Assembly (NCBI GenBank): GCA_963739375.1 | Contig: CAVUAF010000023.1 | Span: 1-64,000 of the forward strand | Direction: 5' to 3' | Length of the DNA stretch: 64,000 nucleotides | Source: CAVUAF01 sp963739375 | GTDB taxonomy: Bacteria > Acidobacteriota > Terriglobia > Terriglobales > Acidobacteriaceae | Shown: positions 37,979-46,260 of the stretch, one piece after another | Layout of the letters: every line of letters begins with the position of its first letter | Position numbering within the stretch: position 1 is the stretch's first letter | Position numbers and translations under genes: made by a program | Notes under the pieces: generated by a model | What the model was told of the DNA's origin: nothing | Databases searched by the model: none | Seen by the model: the letters and a program-made list of their open reading frames with translations, nothing else

Positions 37979-38048
37979 CCCAGGGCCGAAGGTCGGCAGG
38001 TGATCCGCGCGTCCTTCGAGACAGCTCCGTCGAGCAAGGGAGGTCACT

Positions 38049-38360
38049 ATGGACGGGAAGTTGGCATGCGAAACTCTAGCCTCATGTCTCAGCATCGTTG
38101 GCGGCGGCCTCCTTTCGTACGACGCCATCCGGGCCGATAAGAACCTGCGAATCCGCAGTGGAGCACGAAGAATTCTCGCTGCGCTTAGGAGAAAAGAGAA
38201 AACGGAGGCGCTAAAGGACCAAAACGGGGCACCGCTGTCAAACGAAAAAACTGTCGAGCTCTGGCTCGCAAGGAGATCTGTAAGACTGAATCAAGCCGGT
38301 TTTCTTCTGATGACGCTCGGATTCGTCGCCGACATTAGCGCGAAATACGTGTGCCGGTGA
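38049..38360 (+). CDS. Small hypothetical membrane protein
   Basis: 103 residues, ATG after GGGAGGTCACT. An N-terminal hydrophobic stretch (CETLASCLSIVGGGLLSY) and a C-terminal one (AGFLLMTLGFVADISAKYV) flank a basic, helical middle (RRILAALRRKEKTEALKDQ), giving a possible two-helix inner-membrane hairpin with a cytosolic loop. Codon use is less GC-biased than in neighbours, so it may be acquired. I recognise no family. Confidence 0.6.
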   Translation: MDGKLACETLASCLSIVGGGLLSYDAIRADKNLRIRSGARRILAALRRKEKTEALKDQNGAPLSNEKTVELWLARRSVRLNQAGFLLMTLGFVADISAKYVCR

Positions 38361-38367
38361 GCGTCGT

Positions 38368-38676
38368 CTACTCAGGAAGCGCTTCAACCGTCAGCAACTG
38401 GACACGGCTTCTGATGACAGCGCCCTCGCCTTTGCGGTCCGTGATCCGTCTGAAGACAAGGGCAAAGCCGAGCGCCAGTGGGATATAGAACCGGTCGCCA
38501 TATACGCCGAGCGCTGTGACTGGCAACGAGCCGTCCCAAGCGTAGTTATCCAAGGCGGCAATTGCGTCTGCTATTTGGTCGATCAACAGATTGCCGTCTG
38601 TTTCCCCTAGCGCGTCCGCAAGCTCGTCTGCGATCTGGTCGAACTTGGCCGTCGGTTCAACCCACGTCGGCGTCAA
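38368..38676 (-). CDS. Putative toxin of an AbrB-linked toxin-antitoxin pair
   Basis: 102 residues, overlapping the antitoxin gene by 4 bases (ATGA). An N-terminal helix pair (FDQIADELADALGETDGN, QIADAIAAL) is followed by beta-like GDRFYIPLALGFALVFRRIT and VIRSRVQLLTVEAL. That layout is reminiscent of RelE/ParE-like toxins, but no catalytic residues can be assigned. Location behind an AbrB gene, small size and translational coupling are the main support. It could instead be an unrelated hypothetical protein. Confidence 0.55.
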   Translation of the reverse strand: MTPTWVEPTAKFDQIADELADALGETDGNLLIDQIADAIAALDNYAWDGSLPVTALGVYGDRFYIPLALGFALVFRRITDRKGEGAVIRSRVQLLTVEALPE

Positions 38677-39008
38677 GAGACCTCTTCCCGTACCGACGGA
38701 CTGACTGTCATTGCGGCCTGCTTCTGCTTCTTCTTTCGCGCCCGGAGATCAGCCGAGTACGACTTGACGTCGTAGAATTGCCGGTAACGTCCGGCGTCAG
38801 CGTCGGCCAGCGCAGCACTCTCAACCTGAGCGGCTTTCGCCGTGTTGAGCGTAACCAACTGCGTGGGAAGAATCCTATAACCCTCCCGCTCATTTCCGAC
38901 CAAGAGCAGGAAGTCACCCGGCGTCAACCCCAGGCGTTCTACTACGTCGTTCGGCAACGTTATCTGATTGCGTTCCCGCAAGCGGATCAGCTTCTTAAGA
39001 CCCCCCAT
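38673..39008 (-). CDS. AbrB/MazE-type DNA-binding protein (putative antitoxin)
   Basis: 111 residues. Residues 5-50 are a SpoVT/AbrB swapped-hairpin domain: LIRLRERNQITLPNDVVERL, GLTPGDFLLLV, GYRILPTQL. The rest is a charged, probably disordered tail (RARKKKQKQAAMT) of the kind that neutralises a toxin. The ribosome site CGGAGGTGTTGC precedes ATG 39,008. The gene overlaps the putative toxin gene. An inverted repeat in its promoter suggests autoregulation. Confidence 0.78.
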   Translation of the reverse strand: MGGLKKLIRLRERNQITLPNDVVERLGLTPGDFLLLVGNEREGYRILPTQLVTLNTAKAAQVESAALADADAGRYRQFYDVKSYSADLRARKKKQKQAAMTVSPSVREEVS

Positions 39009-39036
39009 GCAACACCTCCGGAGAACAACACCGGTA

Positions 39037-39065
39037 ATGATATCTGATTTTCAGAAAATGCGAAA
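39037..39065 (-). promoter_or_regulatory. Promoter with internal operator for the AbrB pair
   Basis: Minus strand TTTCGC (39,065-39,060), 17 bases, TATCAT (39,042-39,037). The spacer contains the inverted repeat TCTGA-TTT-TCAGA (39,043-39,055), well placed for repression by the AbrB protein. Confidence 0.5.
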
Positions 39066-39115
39066 GACTTCTTTTCGTACTCAATTTGGCTGTGCCCTAC
39101 ACCTGCGAGGATGCT

Positions 39116-40216
39116 TCATTCATACGCCAGGGCTTCGATGGGGTCTTTGCGCGCGGCCTTGAGGGCGGGATAAATCGCACCCAGCAGCGAGCCGACGAGG
39201 GCAATGCCCGCGCCGTAGAGGATCCAGCCGGGCGTAATCAGGATGGGGAGGGTCGGGAACTTGGCGTGAATGCCGGTGCGCGTGGCGTAGCTGACGGCAA
39301 TGCCCAGCGCAATCCCGACCAGGGTCAGGAGCAGCGTCTCGCGCAGGACCACGTTCACGATGTACAGCGGGGAGGCGCCCAGCGATTTCAGGATGCCGAT
39401 CTCGCGCGTGCGCTCCATCACCGCCGTGTACATGGCCTGGAAGATGACGATGAAGCCGATGATCACCGCCACCCCGATCACCAACTGGATGAAGGTCGAG
39501 AGCCCCGGCAGGCTGCTGGCGGTCAGCATGGAGAGGTATTGCTCGGTGGCGCGGATGCCAAACGTTTCCATGCCGGGAATTTTCTTGAACTCGGCGATCA
39601 CCGTGTCCACGTTCTGCTTGTCGTCCACCTTGACGTAAAAGAGCGAGGCCTTGCCCTGCGCGCCGATCCAGTCCTGCAGGGTGGCGATGGGGAGGCACTT
39701 GCGCGCGCCGATGCCGTGCTCCACGATGCCCACCACGCGCGTGGAATGGTTCAGGGTCTCGATGCGGTCGCCGACGTGGACCTTGTTGGCGGTGGCGAAG
39801 ACGTCGTCTACCAGGATGTCGTCGGGGGCCTCGAAGGGGCCGCCCGCCAGGTAACGAAACTGCACGCCCAGCGGATAGGTCGCCAGGTCGATTCCCGAAA
39901 TCACTTCAAAGTTGCCGGCGGTGCTCAATTGGGTCACCACCGGGGCCACGATGGTGACGTGCGGCTGCCGGCGCAGCACCGCGGCCACCCTAATGTCGGT
40001 GGGGGCGCCGCTGATGGAAGTGAGGTTGGAGGAACCCGGCGGCTGCACGATGATATCGGCGCCGATGCCCGCCTGCCGCTCCTTGGCGTCGTTCAGCATG
40101 CCGAGGGAGAGCCCCACGATCACCAGGATCAGGGTCACCTCGACGGCGATGGCGACAATGCTGATCAGGGAGCGCATCGGCCGGTACACCAGGTTGGCGA
40201 CCACCATCTTGTTCAT
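39116..40216 (-). CDS. FtsX/MacB-type ABC transporter permease
   Basis: A 366-residue inner-membrane permease with the four-helix FtsX/MacB architecture. TM1 is near residues 12-42 (SLISIVAIAVEVTLILVIVG); a periplasmic MacB-like domain covers about 45-245 (GADIIVQPPGSSNLTSISGA); three helices at about 250-360 include REIGILKSLGASPLYIV, the ATPase-contact loop, and end SLLGAIYPALKAARKDP. It probably moves lipoproteins or other envelope cargo. The cognate ATPase is not adjacent in the window. A lipoprotein gene (40,252) lies 35 bases upstream on the same strand. Confidence 0.88.
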   Translation of the reverse strand: MNKMVVANLVYRPMRSLISIVAIAVEVTLILVIVGLSLGMLNDAKERQAGIGADIIVQPPGSSNLTSISGAPTDIRVAAVLRRQPHVTIVAPVVTQLSTAGNFEVISGIDLATYPLGVQFRYLAGGPFEAPDDILVDDVFATANKVHVGDRIETLNHSTRVVGIVEHGIGARKCLPIATLQDWIGAQGKASLFYVKVDDKQNVDTVIAEFKKIPGMETFGIRATEQYLSMLTASSLPGLSTFIQLVIGVAVIIGFIVIFQAMYTAVMERTREIGILKSLGASPLYIVNVVLRETLLLTLVGIALGIAVSYATRTGIHAKFPTLPILITPGWILYGAGIALVGSLLGAIYPALKAARKDPIEALAYE

Positions 40217-40251
40217 AGAAGCAGTTTCGAGTTTCTAGTTTCTAGTTCCGA

Positions 40252-41163
40252 TCAGTGATCGCCGTTGTGCGCGGCCGGCTTGTCGAGGTTCACCAGGGTG
40301 GTGCCAGGGGGCTGCGCCAGCACGAACTGGTCGTCGCGCAGCGGCCCGTTGATCTTCAGGCTCACCACGGTCAGGGTGATGGAGTACTCCTCCTGCGGCC
40401 GCAGGATGGTGACCGTGCCCGGGAAGAGGAAGTTGCCGAACGTCGTGTAGTGGTCGTACTGGGCGTCGGTGGCGACGTTGCCCAGCTTGTCGTACACGAT
40501 CTGCCGGTGGGGCTGCAGGTCGGTGCGGCTGAACATGATCTTGCGCGACAGATACCAGCCGGCTTCGCCCTTGCGGACCACCGTCACCATGTAGTCGGGC
40601 TGCATGAGTATCTTGTGGGAGTTGGGATCGGTGACGTCCTCGCTGCCGCCCTCCAGCACCGCGATTTCGGTCTGGGGATCGATCTGATGCAGCAGCAGCG
40701 CGTCGAAGATGACCTGGGGGCGGAGGTTTTCCAGCGACGCGGTGGTGGGCTGCGGCACGTCATTGCGGCCGATGATGAAACGGCCCTTGGCCGGGATGTA
40801 GAGCTTGAAGTCGCGGCCGTCGCTCACCATGTCGAAGGCTTTGTTGCGGACCACGGGGAAGAGCCCGATGAGCCGCAGCATCTCCGGCTCGCGCACCAGC
40901 AGGTAGCCGCGAACGTCCTGGTACTCGGTGACCTTGCCCTTTTTCTCGCCGCCCACGCTGGCGGCAATGTCCACGGTGGCGTCGAGGGTCTGGATCTTGC
41001 CGGCCTCGGCGTTGATGCGCTCTACCAGCTCGTCGCGCGTGGCCTCGCGCAGCTGCGCGGTGCTGGTGCGGCGCTCCACCCGGTGCGAGCGGAAAAAGCA
41101 GCCCCCCAGCGGGACGAGAATCGCCACCGCCAGCAGCGCGCGCAGGTGTAGGCCAGGCTTCAT
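40252..41163 (-). CDS. LolB-like / DUF4292-type outer-membrane lipoprotein
   Basis: 303 residues from ATG 41,163. Signal peptide with lipobox LVPLGGC (Cys about residue 21), then an antiparallel beta fold typical of LolA/LolB-like proteins: IQTLDATVDIAASVGGEKKG, VTEYQDVRGYLLVREPEM, KAFDMVSDGRDFKLYIPAKG. Such proteins carry or insert lipoproteins; the FtsX-type permease gene next door fits an envelope transport unit (inference). The C-terminus (PAAHNGDH) is His-containing and unstructured. Confidence 0.78.
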   Translation of the reverse strand: MKPGLHLRALLAVAILVPLGGCFFRSHRVERRTSTAQLREATRDELVERINAEAGKIQTLDATVDIAASVGGEKKGKVTEYQDVRGYLLVREPEMLRLIGLFPVVRNKAFDMVSDGRDFKLYIPAKGRFIIGRNDVPQPTTASLENLRPQVIFDALLLHQIDPQTEIAVLEGGSEDVTDPNSHKILMQPDYMVTVVRKGEAGWYLSRKIMFSRTDLQPHRQIVYDKLGNVATDAQYDHYTTFGNFLFPGTVTILRPQEEYSITLTVVSLKINGPLRDDQFVLAQPPGTTLVNLDKPAAHNGDH

Positions 41164-41228
41164 GCTGGAACCAGGTACTCCAAACCCGCCAGTATAGCGC
41201 GGCTGATTCCCGCCACAAGCACGCACCG

Positions 41229-42206
41229 CTAGCGGGTGGCTCCCGCCGCGGCATTCCGGTACTGCGCGACGTTGCGGTTGTGCTCCTCCAGGCTGCGCGC
41301 GAAGCGGTGGTGGCCCTGGGCGTCGCTGACGAAGTAGAGGAAGTCGGTGGGGGCGGGATGCAAAGCGGCCGCCAGCGCGGCGCGCCCGGGGTTGGCGATG
41401 GGACCCGGCGGCAGCCCGGAGTTGCGATACGTGTTATACGGCGACTCCGCCTGCAGTTCCGACTGGTGCAGGCTGCCGCTGTAGCGCCCGGCCAGCAGCG
41501 AGGCGTAGATGACGCTGGGGTCGGCGTCGAGCGCCATGTTGAGGCGCAGCCGGTTGGCGTAGACCCCCGCCACCAGCGGCCGCTCCTCCGGCACCGCCGT
41601 TTCTTTCTCAACGATGGAGGCCAGGGTCACCACGCCGTGCACGTCGTCCGCCAGGCCCACGGCCTTCGCCTCCTGCCGGAAGCGGTGCACCATGGCGGCC
41701 ACCAGGTCGTGCATGGACTGGGTGCGGGTGAAGCGGTAGGTATCGGGAAAGAGATAGCCTTCGAGCGAGGCCGCCGCGGGATCGAGGTCGGCGACCAGGC
41801 CGGGGTCGGCGGCGGCGCGCAGGAAGTCGGCGCGTGCGCCCAGGCCCGATGCTTCGATGGCCGCGGCAATGTCGAACTGGTTGAAACCCTCGGGAATGAC
41901 GACGGTGTGGAAGTAAATGTCGCCGCGCGCGATGCGCTCGTACACCGCGAAGGAGCTCGCCGGCTGGTCGAAGCGGTATTCGCCCGCCTTGAGCTGCCGG
42001 CCGCGCAGGTAGTGCACCAGCAGGAACGCGGTCGTGCTCCGCAGCACGCCGGCCTGCTGCAGCTCGGTGGCGATGCGCCGCGAGGACCATCCCGGGCGCA
42101 GCAGCACCGCTTGCGTTGCCGGCGCCACCGGCGCCAGCAGCGCCCACGCCAGCCAGACGGCGGCGAGGAGCAGCAGGAAGAGCATCAGCTTGGCGAGGGT
42201 GCGCAT
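41229..42206 (-). CDS. mltG: Endolytic murein transglycosylase MltG (YceG)
   Basis: 325 residues from ATG 42,206: one N-terminal membrane anchor (LMLFLLLLAAVWLAWALLA), a LysM-like region (LLRPGWSSRRIATELQQAGV, GEYRFDQPASSFAVYERIARGD) and the YceG catalytic domain. The catalytic Glu is in LASIVEKETAVPEERPLVAG and the downstream box is SPYNTYRNSGLPPGPIANPG. It cleaves nascent glycan strands. It is separated from ruvX by a CAGTTCT tandem repeat. Confidence 0.95.
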   Translation of the reverse strand: MRTLAKLMLFLLLLAAVWLAWALLAPVAPATQAVLLRPGWSSRRIATELQQAGVLRSTTAFLLVHYLRGRQLKAGEYRFDQPASSFAVYERIARGDIYFHTVVIPEGFNQFDIAAAIEASGLGARADFLRAAADPGLVADLDPAAASLEGYLFPDTYRFTRTQSMHDLVAAMVHRFRQEAKAVGLADDVHGVVTLASIVEKETAVPEERPLVAGVYANRLRLNMALDADPSVIYASLLAGRYSGSLHQSELQAESPYNTYRNSGLPPGPIANPGRAALAAALHPAPTDFLYFVSDAQGHHRFARSLEEHNRNVAQYRNAAAGATR

Positions 42207-42227
42207 TCGTTCCAGTTTAGAACACCT

Positions 42228-42445
42228 ACCACAGAGACACAGAGGCACAGAGAGAAGCAGGTCGGCGCTGCGCTCGGGATGACAACACGGCAGTTCTCAG
42301 TTCTCAGTTCTCAGTTCTCAGTTCTCAGTTCTCAGTTCTCAGTTCTCAGTTCTCAGTTCTCAGTTCTCAGAAAACCCAGATCCCTCGCTGCGCTCGGGAT
42401 GACAACAAAGAAGTTTCTCTGGGCCTCGGTGTCTCGGTGGTAGGT
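42228..42445. repeat. CAGTTCT tandem array and flanking GCTCGGGATGACAAC repeats
   Basis: 42,291-42,370 is a perfect array of the 7-base unit CAGTTCT (about 11.4 copies). It is flanked by two copies of TCGCTGCGCTCGGGATGACA (about 42,265-42,285 and 42,383-42,403) and by ACAGAGACACAGAGGCACAG words (42,231-42,251) whose inverse CTCGGTGTCTCGGTGG closes the region. Confidence 0.9.
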
Positions 42446-42446
42446 G

Positions 42447-42905
42447 TTAGCGGCTGCGCGCCGCCAGGAACGCCTGCAGGATGAGCACCGCCGCCATGCG
42501 GTCCACGACGCCGGACTGGCGCGGGACGCGCACTTCGCTGTCGCGCAGCAGGCGATGGGCTTCGGCGGAGGTCAGGCGCTCGTCCCACAGATGCACGGGC
42601 ACGGCGAAGCGGGCGCGCAGCTCGGCCGCGAAGTGTTGCATGCGCTCCGCCTGCGCGCCGGCGGCGCCGCTCATGTGCAGCGGCAAGCCGACCACCATCT
42701 CGCCCACGTCGTAGGCGCGGATGACCTCCGCGAGCCGCGCGAAGTCCGCGCGCTTGTTCTGGCGCTGCAACGTCTCCAGTCCCTGGGCGGTGATGCCAAG
42801 GGCGTCGCTCACCGCCAGCCCGATGCGCCGGGAACCAACGTCGAGCGCGAGGATGCGGCGCGGCTGAGCAGCGGAAGCCACTCCCCGGATTATAGGGGGC
42901 GGCAT
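42447..42905 (-). CDS. ruvX: RuvX/YqgF family Holliday-junction resolvase-like protein
   Basis: 152 residues (ATG 42,905; a GTG at 42,884 is an alternative). An RNase H-like fold: RRILALDVGSRRIGLAVSDA (first Asp), VVGLPLHMSGAAGAQAERM, VPVHLWDERLTSAEAHRLL (Glu) and a late Asp in GVVDRMAAVLILQ. Implicated in 16S rRNA 5'-end processing and junction resolution. The order mltG-ruvX is common. It is divergent by 3 bases from the AI-2E family transporter gene. Confidence 0.93.
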   Translation of the reverse strand: MPPPIIRGVASAAQPRRILALDVGSRRIGLAVSDALGITAQGLETLQRQNKRADFARLAEVIRAYDVGEMVVGLPLHMSGAAGAQAERMQHFAAELRARFAVPVHLWDERLTSAEAHRLLRDSEVRVPRQSGVVDRMAAVLILQAFLAARSR

Positions 42906-42908
42906 ATC

Positions 42909-44042
42909 ATGGGAACGGTCGACATGAGCCCCGAGCCATTCAACAAGACCGGAGGCGAGGCGCCCGCGCCCGTGGTCACGCTGCCGCGGGCGGCGCCTAG
43001 CGCCCGGAGTATCGGCGCCGCCGGGCAGGTGGTGCTGGCGGTGGTGGCGGTGCTCGCCGCCTGCTACTTCGCCAAGACCGTCTTCATCGTGCTGCTGCTC
43101 GCCATCCTGCTGGCCTTCATCCTGGAGCCGCTGGTGGAACTCCTGGAACGCCTGCGCGTGCCGCGGGCGCTGGGCGCGCTCCTGGCCGTCCTGCTGCTGC
43201 TGGGCATGATGGCCGGGGTGGGCGCCTACTCCTACAACAAGGCGGTGGGCTTCTGGCAAGATCTGCCACGGTACTCGGGCAAGATTCGCGACGTCATCAC
43301 GCGCTTCCAGCAGAAGGCGGAGTCGCTGCAAAGGACCACGCAGAACGTCTTGCCGCCGACGGCGAGCAACCCGAAGGAGACCACGTTCCGGGTGGAGCAG
43401 GGCGCGAACTGGGGCGACTGGCTGTTCCGGGGGGCGGGCTCGGTGACCGAGGTGCTGTTCACCGTCGGATTCGTCCCCTTCCTGGTGTACTTCATGCTGA
43501 GCTGGCAGGAGCACGTGCGGGCCGCCACGGTCATGCTCTTCGCGCTGGAAAACCGCAACAGCGCCTACGTGGCGCTGGGCGAGATCACGCGCATGATCCG
43601 CAGCTTCATCGTCGGCAACGTGCTGCTGGGGCTGTTTACTTCCGGCGTCACCCTCATCGTCTTCGGCTCCCTGGGACTGCCCTACTTCTACTTTCTCGGC
43701 CTGATCTCGGGCTTCCTGAGCCTGATTCCCTACCTCGGGGTGCTGCTGGCGCTGGTGCCGCCGCTGGTCGCCGGCCTGGGGCAACTGCACGGCTCCGGGG
43801 TGCTGATCATCGTGGGCACCGTCCTGGGCCTGCATCTGTTCGCGCTGAACGTGCTGTATCCCAAGTTCGTGGGCAGCCGCGCGCAGCTGAATCCGCTGGC
43901 CGTGACCCTGGCACTGTTGCTGTGGGGCTGGCTGTGGGGCGCCATGGGACTGGTCCTCGCCGTCCCCCTCACCGCGGCGATGAAGATCATCTTCGACCAC
44001 GTGGACAGCCTGCGGGCCTACGGCGTGTGGCTGGGAGAGTGA
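42909..44042 (+). CDS. AI-2E family (PerM/TerC-like) transporter
   Basis: 377 residues with about eight membrane segments: VVLAVVAVLAACYFAKTVFI, LLLAILLAFILEPLVELLER, LLAVLLLLGMMAGVGAYSY, a soluble segment 120-180, then VTEVLFTVGFVPFLVYFML and the conserved C-terminal box LISGFLSLIPYLGVLLALVPP. The family includes autoinducer-2 exporter TqsA and sodium/proton antiporters, so the substrate is open. ATG 42,909 is used; ATG 42,924 (MSPEPF) is possible. A strong terminator follows. Confidence 0.9.
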   Translation: MGTVDMSPEPFNKTGGEAPAPVVTLPRAAPSARSIGAAGQVVLAVVAVLAACYFAKTVFIVLLLAILLAFILEPLVELLERLRVPRALGALLAVLLLLGMMAGVGAYSYNKAVGFWQDLPRYSGKIRDVITRFQQKAESLQRTTQNVLPPTASNPKETTFRVEQGANWGDWLFRGAGSVTEVLFTVGFVPFLVYFMLSWQEHVRAATVMLFALENRNSAYVALGEITRMIRSFIVGNVLLGLFTSGVTLIVFGSLGLPYFYFLGLISGFLSLIPYLGVLLALVPPLVAGLGQLHGSGVLIIVGTVLGLHLFALNVLYPKFVGSRAQLNPLAVTLALLLWGWLWGAMGLVLAVPLTAAMKIIFDHVDSLRAYGVWLGE

Positions 44043-44043
44043 C

Positions 44044-44166
44044 GGGATTGAGGAATTGGGAAATTGAGTAATTGAGAAATTGAAAAGCCCTGGCTGCGAG
44101 CCGGGGCTTTTTGTCGGTATCCTGTTTGTCAATTATACAATTACCCAATTCCCCAATTACTCAATT
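44044..44166. repeat. Inverted pair of AATTGGGAAATTGAG word repeats around a terminator
   Basis: 44,044-44,082 iterates GAATTGGGAAATTGAGTAAT; 44,130-44,166 carries the reverse-complement vocabulary (CAATTACCCAATTCCCCAAT). They enclose a Rho-independent terminator and could form one extended hairpin. Confidence 0.75.
44086..44112 (+). terminator. Terminator after the AI-2E family transporter gene
   Basis: AGCCCTGGCT-GCG-AGCCGGGGCT followed by TTTTTG, one T/G mismatch in a 10-base stem. It is preceded by AAAA, so it may also serve carD from the other side. Confidence 0.85.
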
Positions 44167-44175
44167 CGCTTCGCT

Positions 44176-44712
44176 TCAGGCTTCGGCCACGATCTCCGGG
44201 AAGCGGAGGCGGGACTTGGAGAGCGCCTTGGTCAGCAGGGCTTCGATGTCGGTTTCATTGAGGTTCTTGGCCATGGCCAGTTCCGAGACCAGCAGGTAGC
44301 GCGCCCGCTCGAGCATCTTCTTCTCGCGGAAGGAAAGCGGCTTGGTCTGGTTCAGCACCAGCAGGCTCTTGAGCACGCAGGCCACTTCCAGCAGCGACCC
44401 GGTCCGCATCTTGTCGGAGTTTTCCTTGAAGCGGTATTTCCAGTCGGCGTGGCTTTCGCACTTGCCGTCGGTCAGGTAGTCGAGGATGCGCTGGACCTCC
44501 CCGTTGCGCACCACCCGGCGCAGCCCCACGCTGGCGATGTTCTGGAACGGCACCATCACCTTCAGGTTGCTGGACTTGATCTTCAGCATGTAGAACTTTT
44601 CGACGCTGGCGCCGATGGTCCGGCTGCTGATCTGTTCGATAATGCCGACGCCGTGGTTGGGGTAGACGACCTTATCCCCAATCTGGAAACTACTCGGACT
44701 GCTCAGGCTCAT
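44176..44712 (-). CDS. carD: CarD family transcriptional regulator
   Basis: 178 residues from ATG 44,712. The N-terminal Tudor-like RNA-polymerase-binding domain FQIGDKVVYPNHGVGIIEQI (about residues 9-65) and the helical DNA-contact domain (KYRFKENSDKMRTGSLLEVA, LSFREKKMLERARYLLVSELA) match CarD/CdnL, which stabilises open complexes at housekeeping promoters. A GTG three codons upstream is possible. It is divergent from greA, another RNA polymerase factor. Confidence 0.93.
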   Translation of the reverse strand: MSLSSPSSFQIGDKVVYPNHGVGIIEQISSRTIGASVEKFYMLKIKSSNLKVMVPFQNIASVGLRRVVRNGEVQRILDYLTDGKCESHADWKYRFKENSDKMRTGSLLEVACVLKSLLVLNQTKPLSFREKKMLERARYLLVSELAMAKNLNETDIEALLTKALSKSRLRFPEIVAEA

Positions 44713-45015
44713 GAAGGGCACCCGCTATGCTGGGGGAGCGGTTTGTGAGGGAACAAAACCATTTTAGCCCGTGGCCCCCGAAAAGACAAACGATGGGCGG
44801 CGCTTCGCGGTCCGGCGCTTGCCCCCAAATCGCAGCGGGAGAATGACTTAGCGGCTGGTCCCGGACAGCCTCTCCCGCCCGCGCTGCGACCCATGCCGGC
44901 GGGCCGCGGTTGCGCTACAATCGGCAGACGCAGGCCGCCGAACGCTGGTGGGCGGGGCGGCGAGAACCTCGCCGGCGGGGTGTTTACTTCCGGTTTTCAA
45001 CGGGTTGCGGAGCAC

Positions 45016-45504
45016 ATGCCAGAGCACATTCGCAAAAGGCTGCAAGTCGAAATCCAGACTTTGGAATACGAGCTGAAGCACGAGCTCCCCAAAGAGCTGA
45101 AGAAGGCTGTGGCCATGGGCGACCTGAGCGAAAACGCCGAGTACCACATGGCGAAACAGCGGCAGGAGTTCGTGCGCGCCCGCCTCGGGCAGCTCAAACA
45201 GCGGATGAGCGAGCTTTCGCTCATCAACATGAACAATATCCCCCGCGACAAGTCCGGCCTGGGCTCCACGGTCACGGTCTACGACACCACCAAGGACGAA
45301 GAGATCGAGTACCTGCTGGTCACCAGCGAGGAATCCGACGTGGCCGCCGGCAGAATCTCCACCTCCTCGCCCATCGGCCGCGCCCTGATGGGGAAGAAGG
45401 TGGGCGACACCACGGTGGTGGTCACGCCCGGCGGCAACCGCGAGCTGGAAATCCTGAAGCTGCGCACGGTGCACGAGGACAAGGAGGACGGCGACAGCTC
45501 ATGA
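45016..45504 (+). CDS. greA: Transcription elongation factor GreA/GreB family
   Basis: 162 residues from ATG 45,016 (MPEHIRKRLQVEIQTLEYEL). The N-terminal coiled coil has ELKKAVAMGDLSENAEYHMA, whose tip Asp and Glu carry the catalytic Mg2+ for transcript cleavage in backtracked polymerase. The C-terminal FKBP-like domain has STSSPIGRALMGKKVGDTTV. The longer frame from 44,893 lacks a ribosome site. Its TGA overlaps the next ATG. Confidence 0.94.
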   Translation: MPEHIRKRLQVEIQTLEYELKHELPKELKKAVAMGDLSENAEYHMAKQRQEFVRARLGQLKQRMSELSLINMNNIPRDKSGLGSTVTVYDTTKDEEIEYLLVTSEESDVAAGRISTSSPIGRALMGKKVGDTTVVVTPGGNRELEILKLRTVHEDKEDGDSS

Positions 45505-46142
45505 CCTGGACCCTTGCCGTCGGCCGCGCTTCCCGAGTGCTGCTCCGGGCCATCGTGCGCGGGCTGGCCCTGACCCGCATCAGTCCCAACTTCCTCACCT
45601 TCATCGGCCTGGTCATCAACGGCGGGGCGGCGGTGTTCTTCGGCTACGCCACCGCGGAAAACCAGCAGCGCATGTTCCTCTACGCCGGCCTCACCATCAT
45701 CGGCGCCGGCATCTTCGACATGGTGGATGGCCGCGTCGCCCGCGCCACCGGCCAGGTGACGTACTTCGGCGCCTACTTCGATTCCGTGGTCGACCGCTAC
45801 AGCGACGCGGCGCTCTACTTCGGCCTGCTGGTTTACTACGCGCGCGGCGACCGCTTCTTCTACGTGGTGCTGACCGCCATCGTGATGGTCAGCTCGGTCA
45901 TGGTGAGCTATACCCGCGCCCGCGCCGAATCGCTCATCGGGCAGTGCAAGGTGGGGTTCATGGAGCGCCCGGAGCGCATCGTGCTGGTCATCATCGGCGC
46001 CCTGTTTAACCGCATGGCGCCCGTGCTGTGGGTCATTGCCGTGCTGGCCAACATCACCGTCGTCCACCGCATCGTCTACACCTACCGGCAGACCCGCGAG
46101 CGCGACCTGCGCGCCGCCGCCGAACAGCAGTCCCAGCTGTAA
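45501..46142 (+). CDS. CDP-alcohol phosphatidyltransferase family protein
   Basis: 213 residues with about six membrane helices. The CDP-alcohol signature D-x2-D-G-x2-A-R-x8-G-x3-D-x3-D is complete in DMVDGRVARATGQVTYFGAY with FDSVVDR following. It transfers a phosphatidyl group from CDP-diacylglycerol (or the reverse alcohol) to an acceptor such as inositol phosphate, glycerol phosphate or serine; the acceptor is not readable. Its start overlaps the greA stop (ATGA), so the two are co-translated. Confidence 0.9.
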   Translation: MTWTLAVGRASRVLLRAIVRGLALTRISPNFLTFIGLVINGGAAVFFGYATAENQQRMFLYAGLTIIGAGIFDMVDGRVARATGQVTYFGAYFDSVVDRYSDAALYFGLLVYYARGDRFFYVVLTAIVMVSSVMVSYTRARAESLIGQCKVGFMERPERIVLVIIGALFNRMAPVLWVIAVLANITVVHRIVYTYRQTRERDLRAAAEQQSQL

Positions 46143-46160
46143 GGGCACGTCCAGCTATTT

Positions 46161-46206
46161 GCGATTGGGTGATTTGCGATTTGTGATTTGGTGATTTGCG
46201 ATTCCC
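46161..46206. repeat. Word-like tandem repeat (GATTTGCGATTTGTGATTTG)
   Basis: Imperfect 8-9-base iterations between the phosphatidyltransferase and asparaginase-type genes; similar vocabulary to 26,279-26,318. Confidence 0.65.
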
Positions 46207-46260
46207 GTCGCGCCAGCAGTGCTCGGCTTCGCGTATTATCATGAGTCTTTCGGAGCGCAC

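Noticed and set aside
42291..42370. CRISPR array
   Set aside because: The unit is a contiguous 7-base tandem with no spacers and no cas genes in the window.
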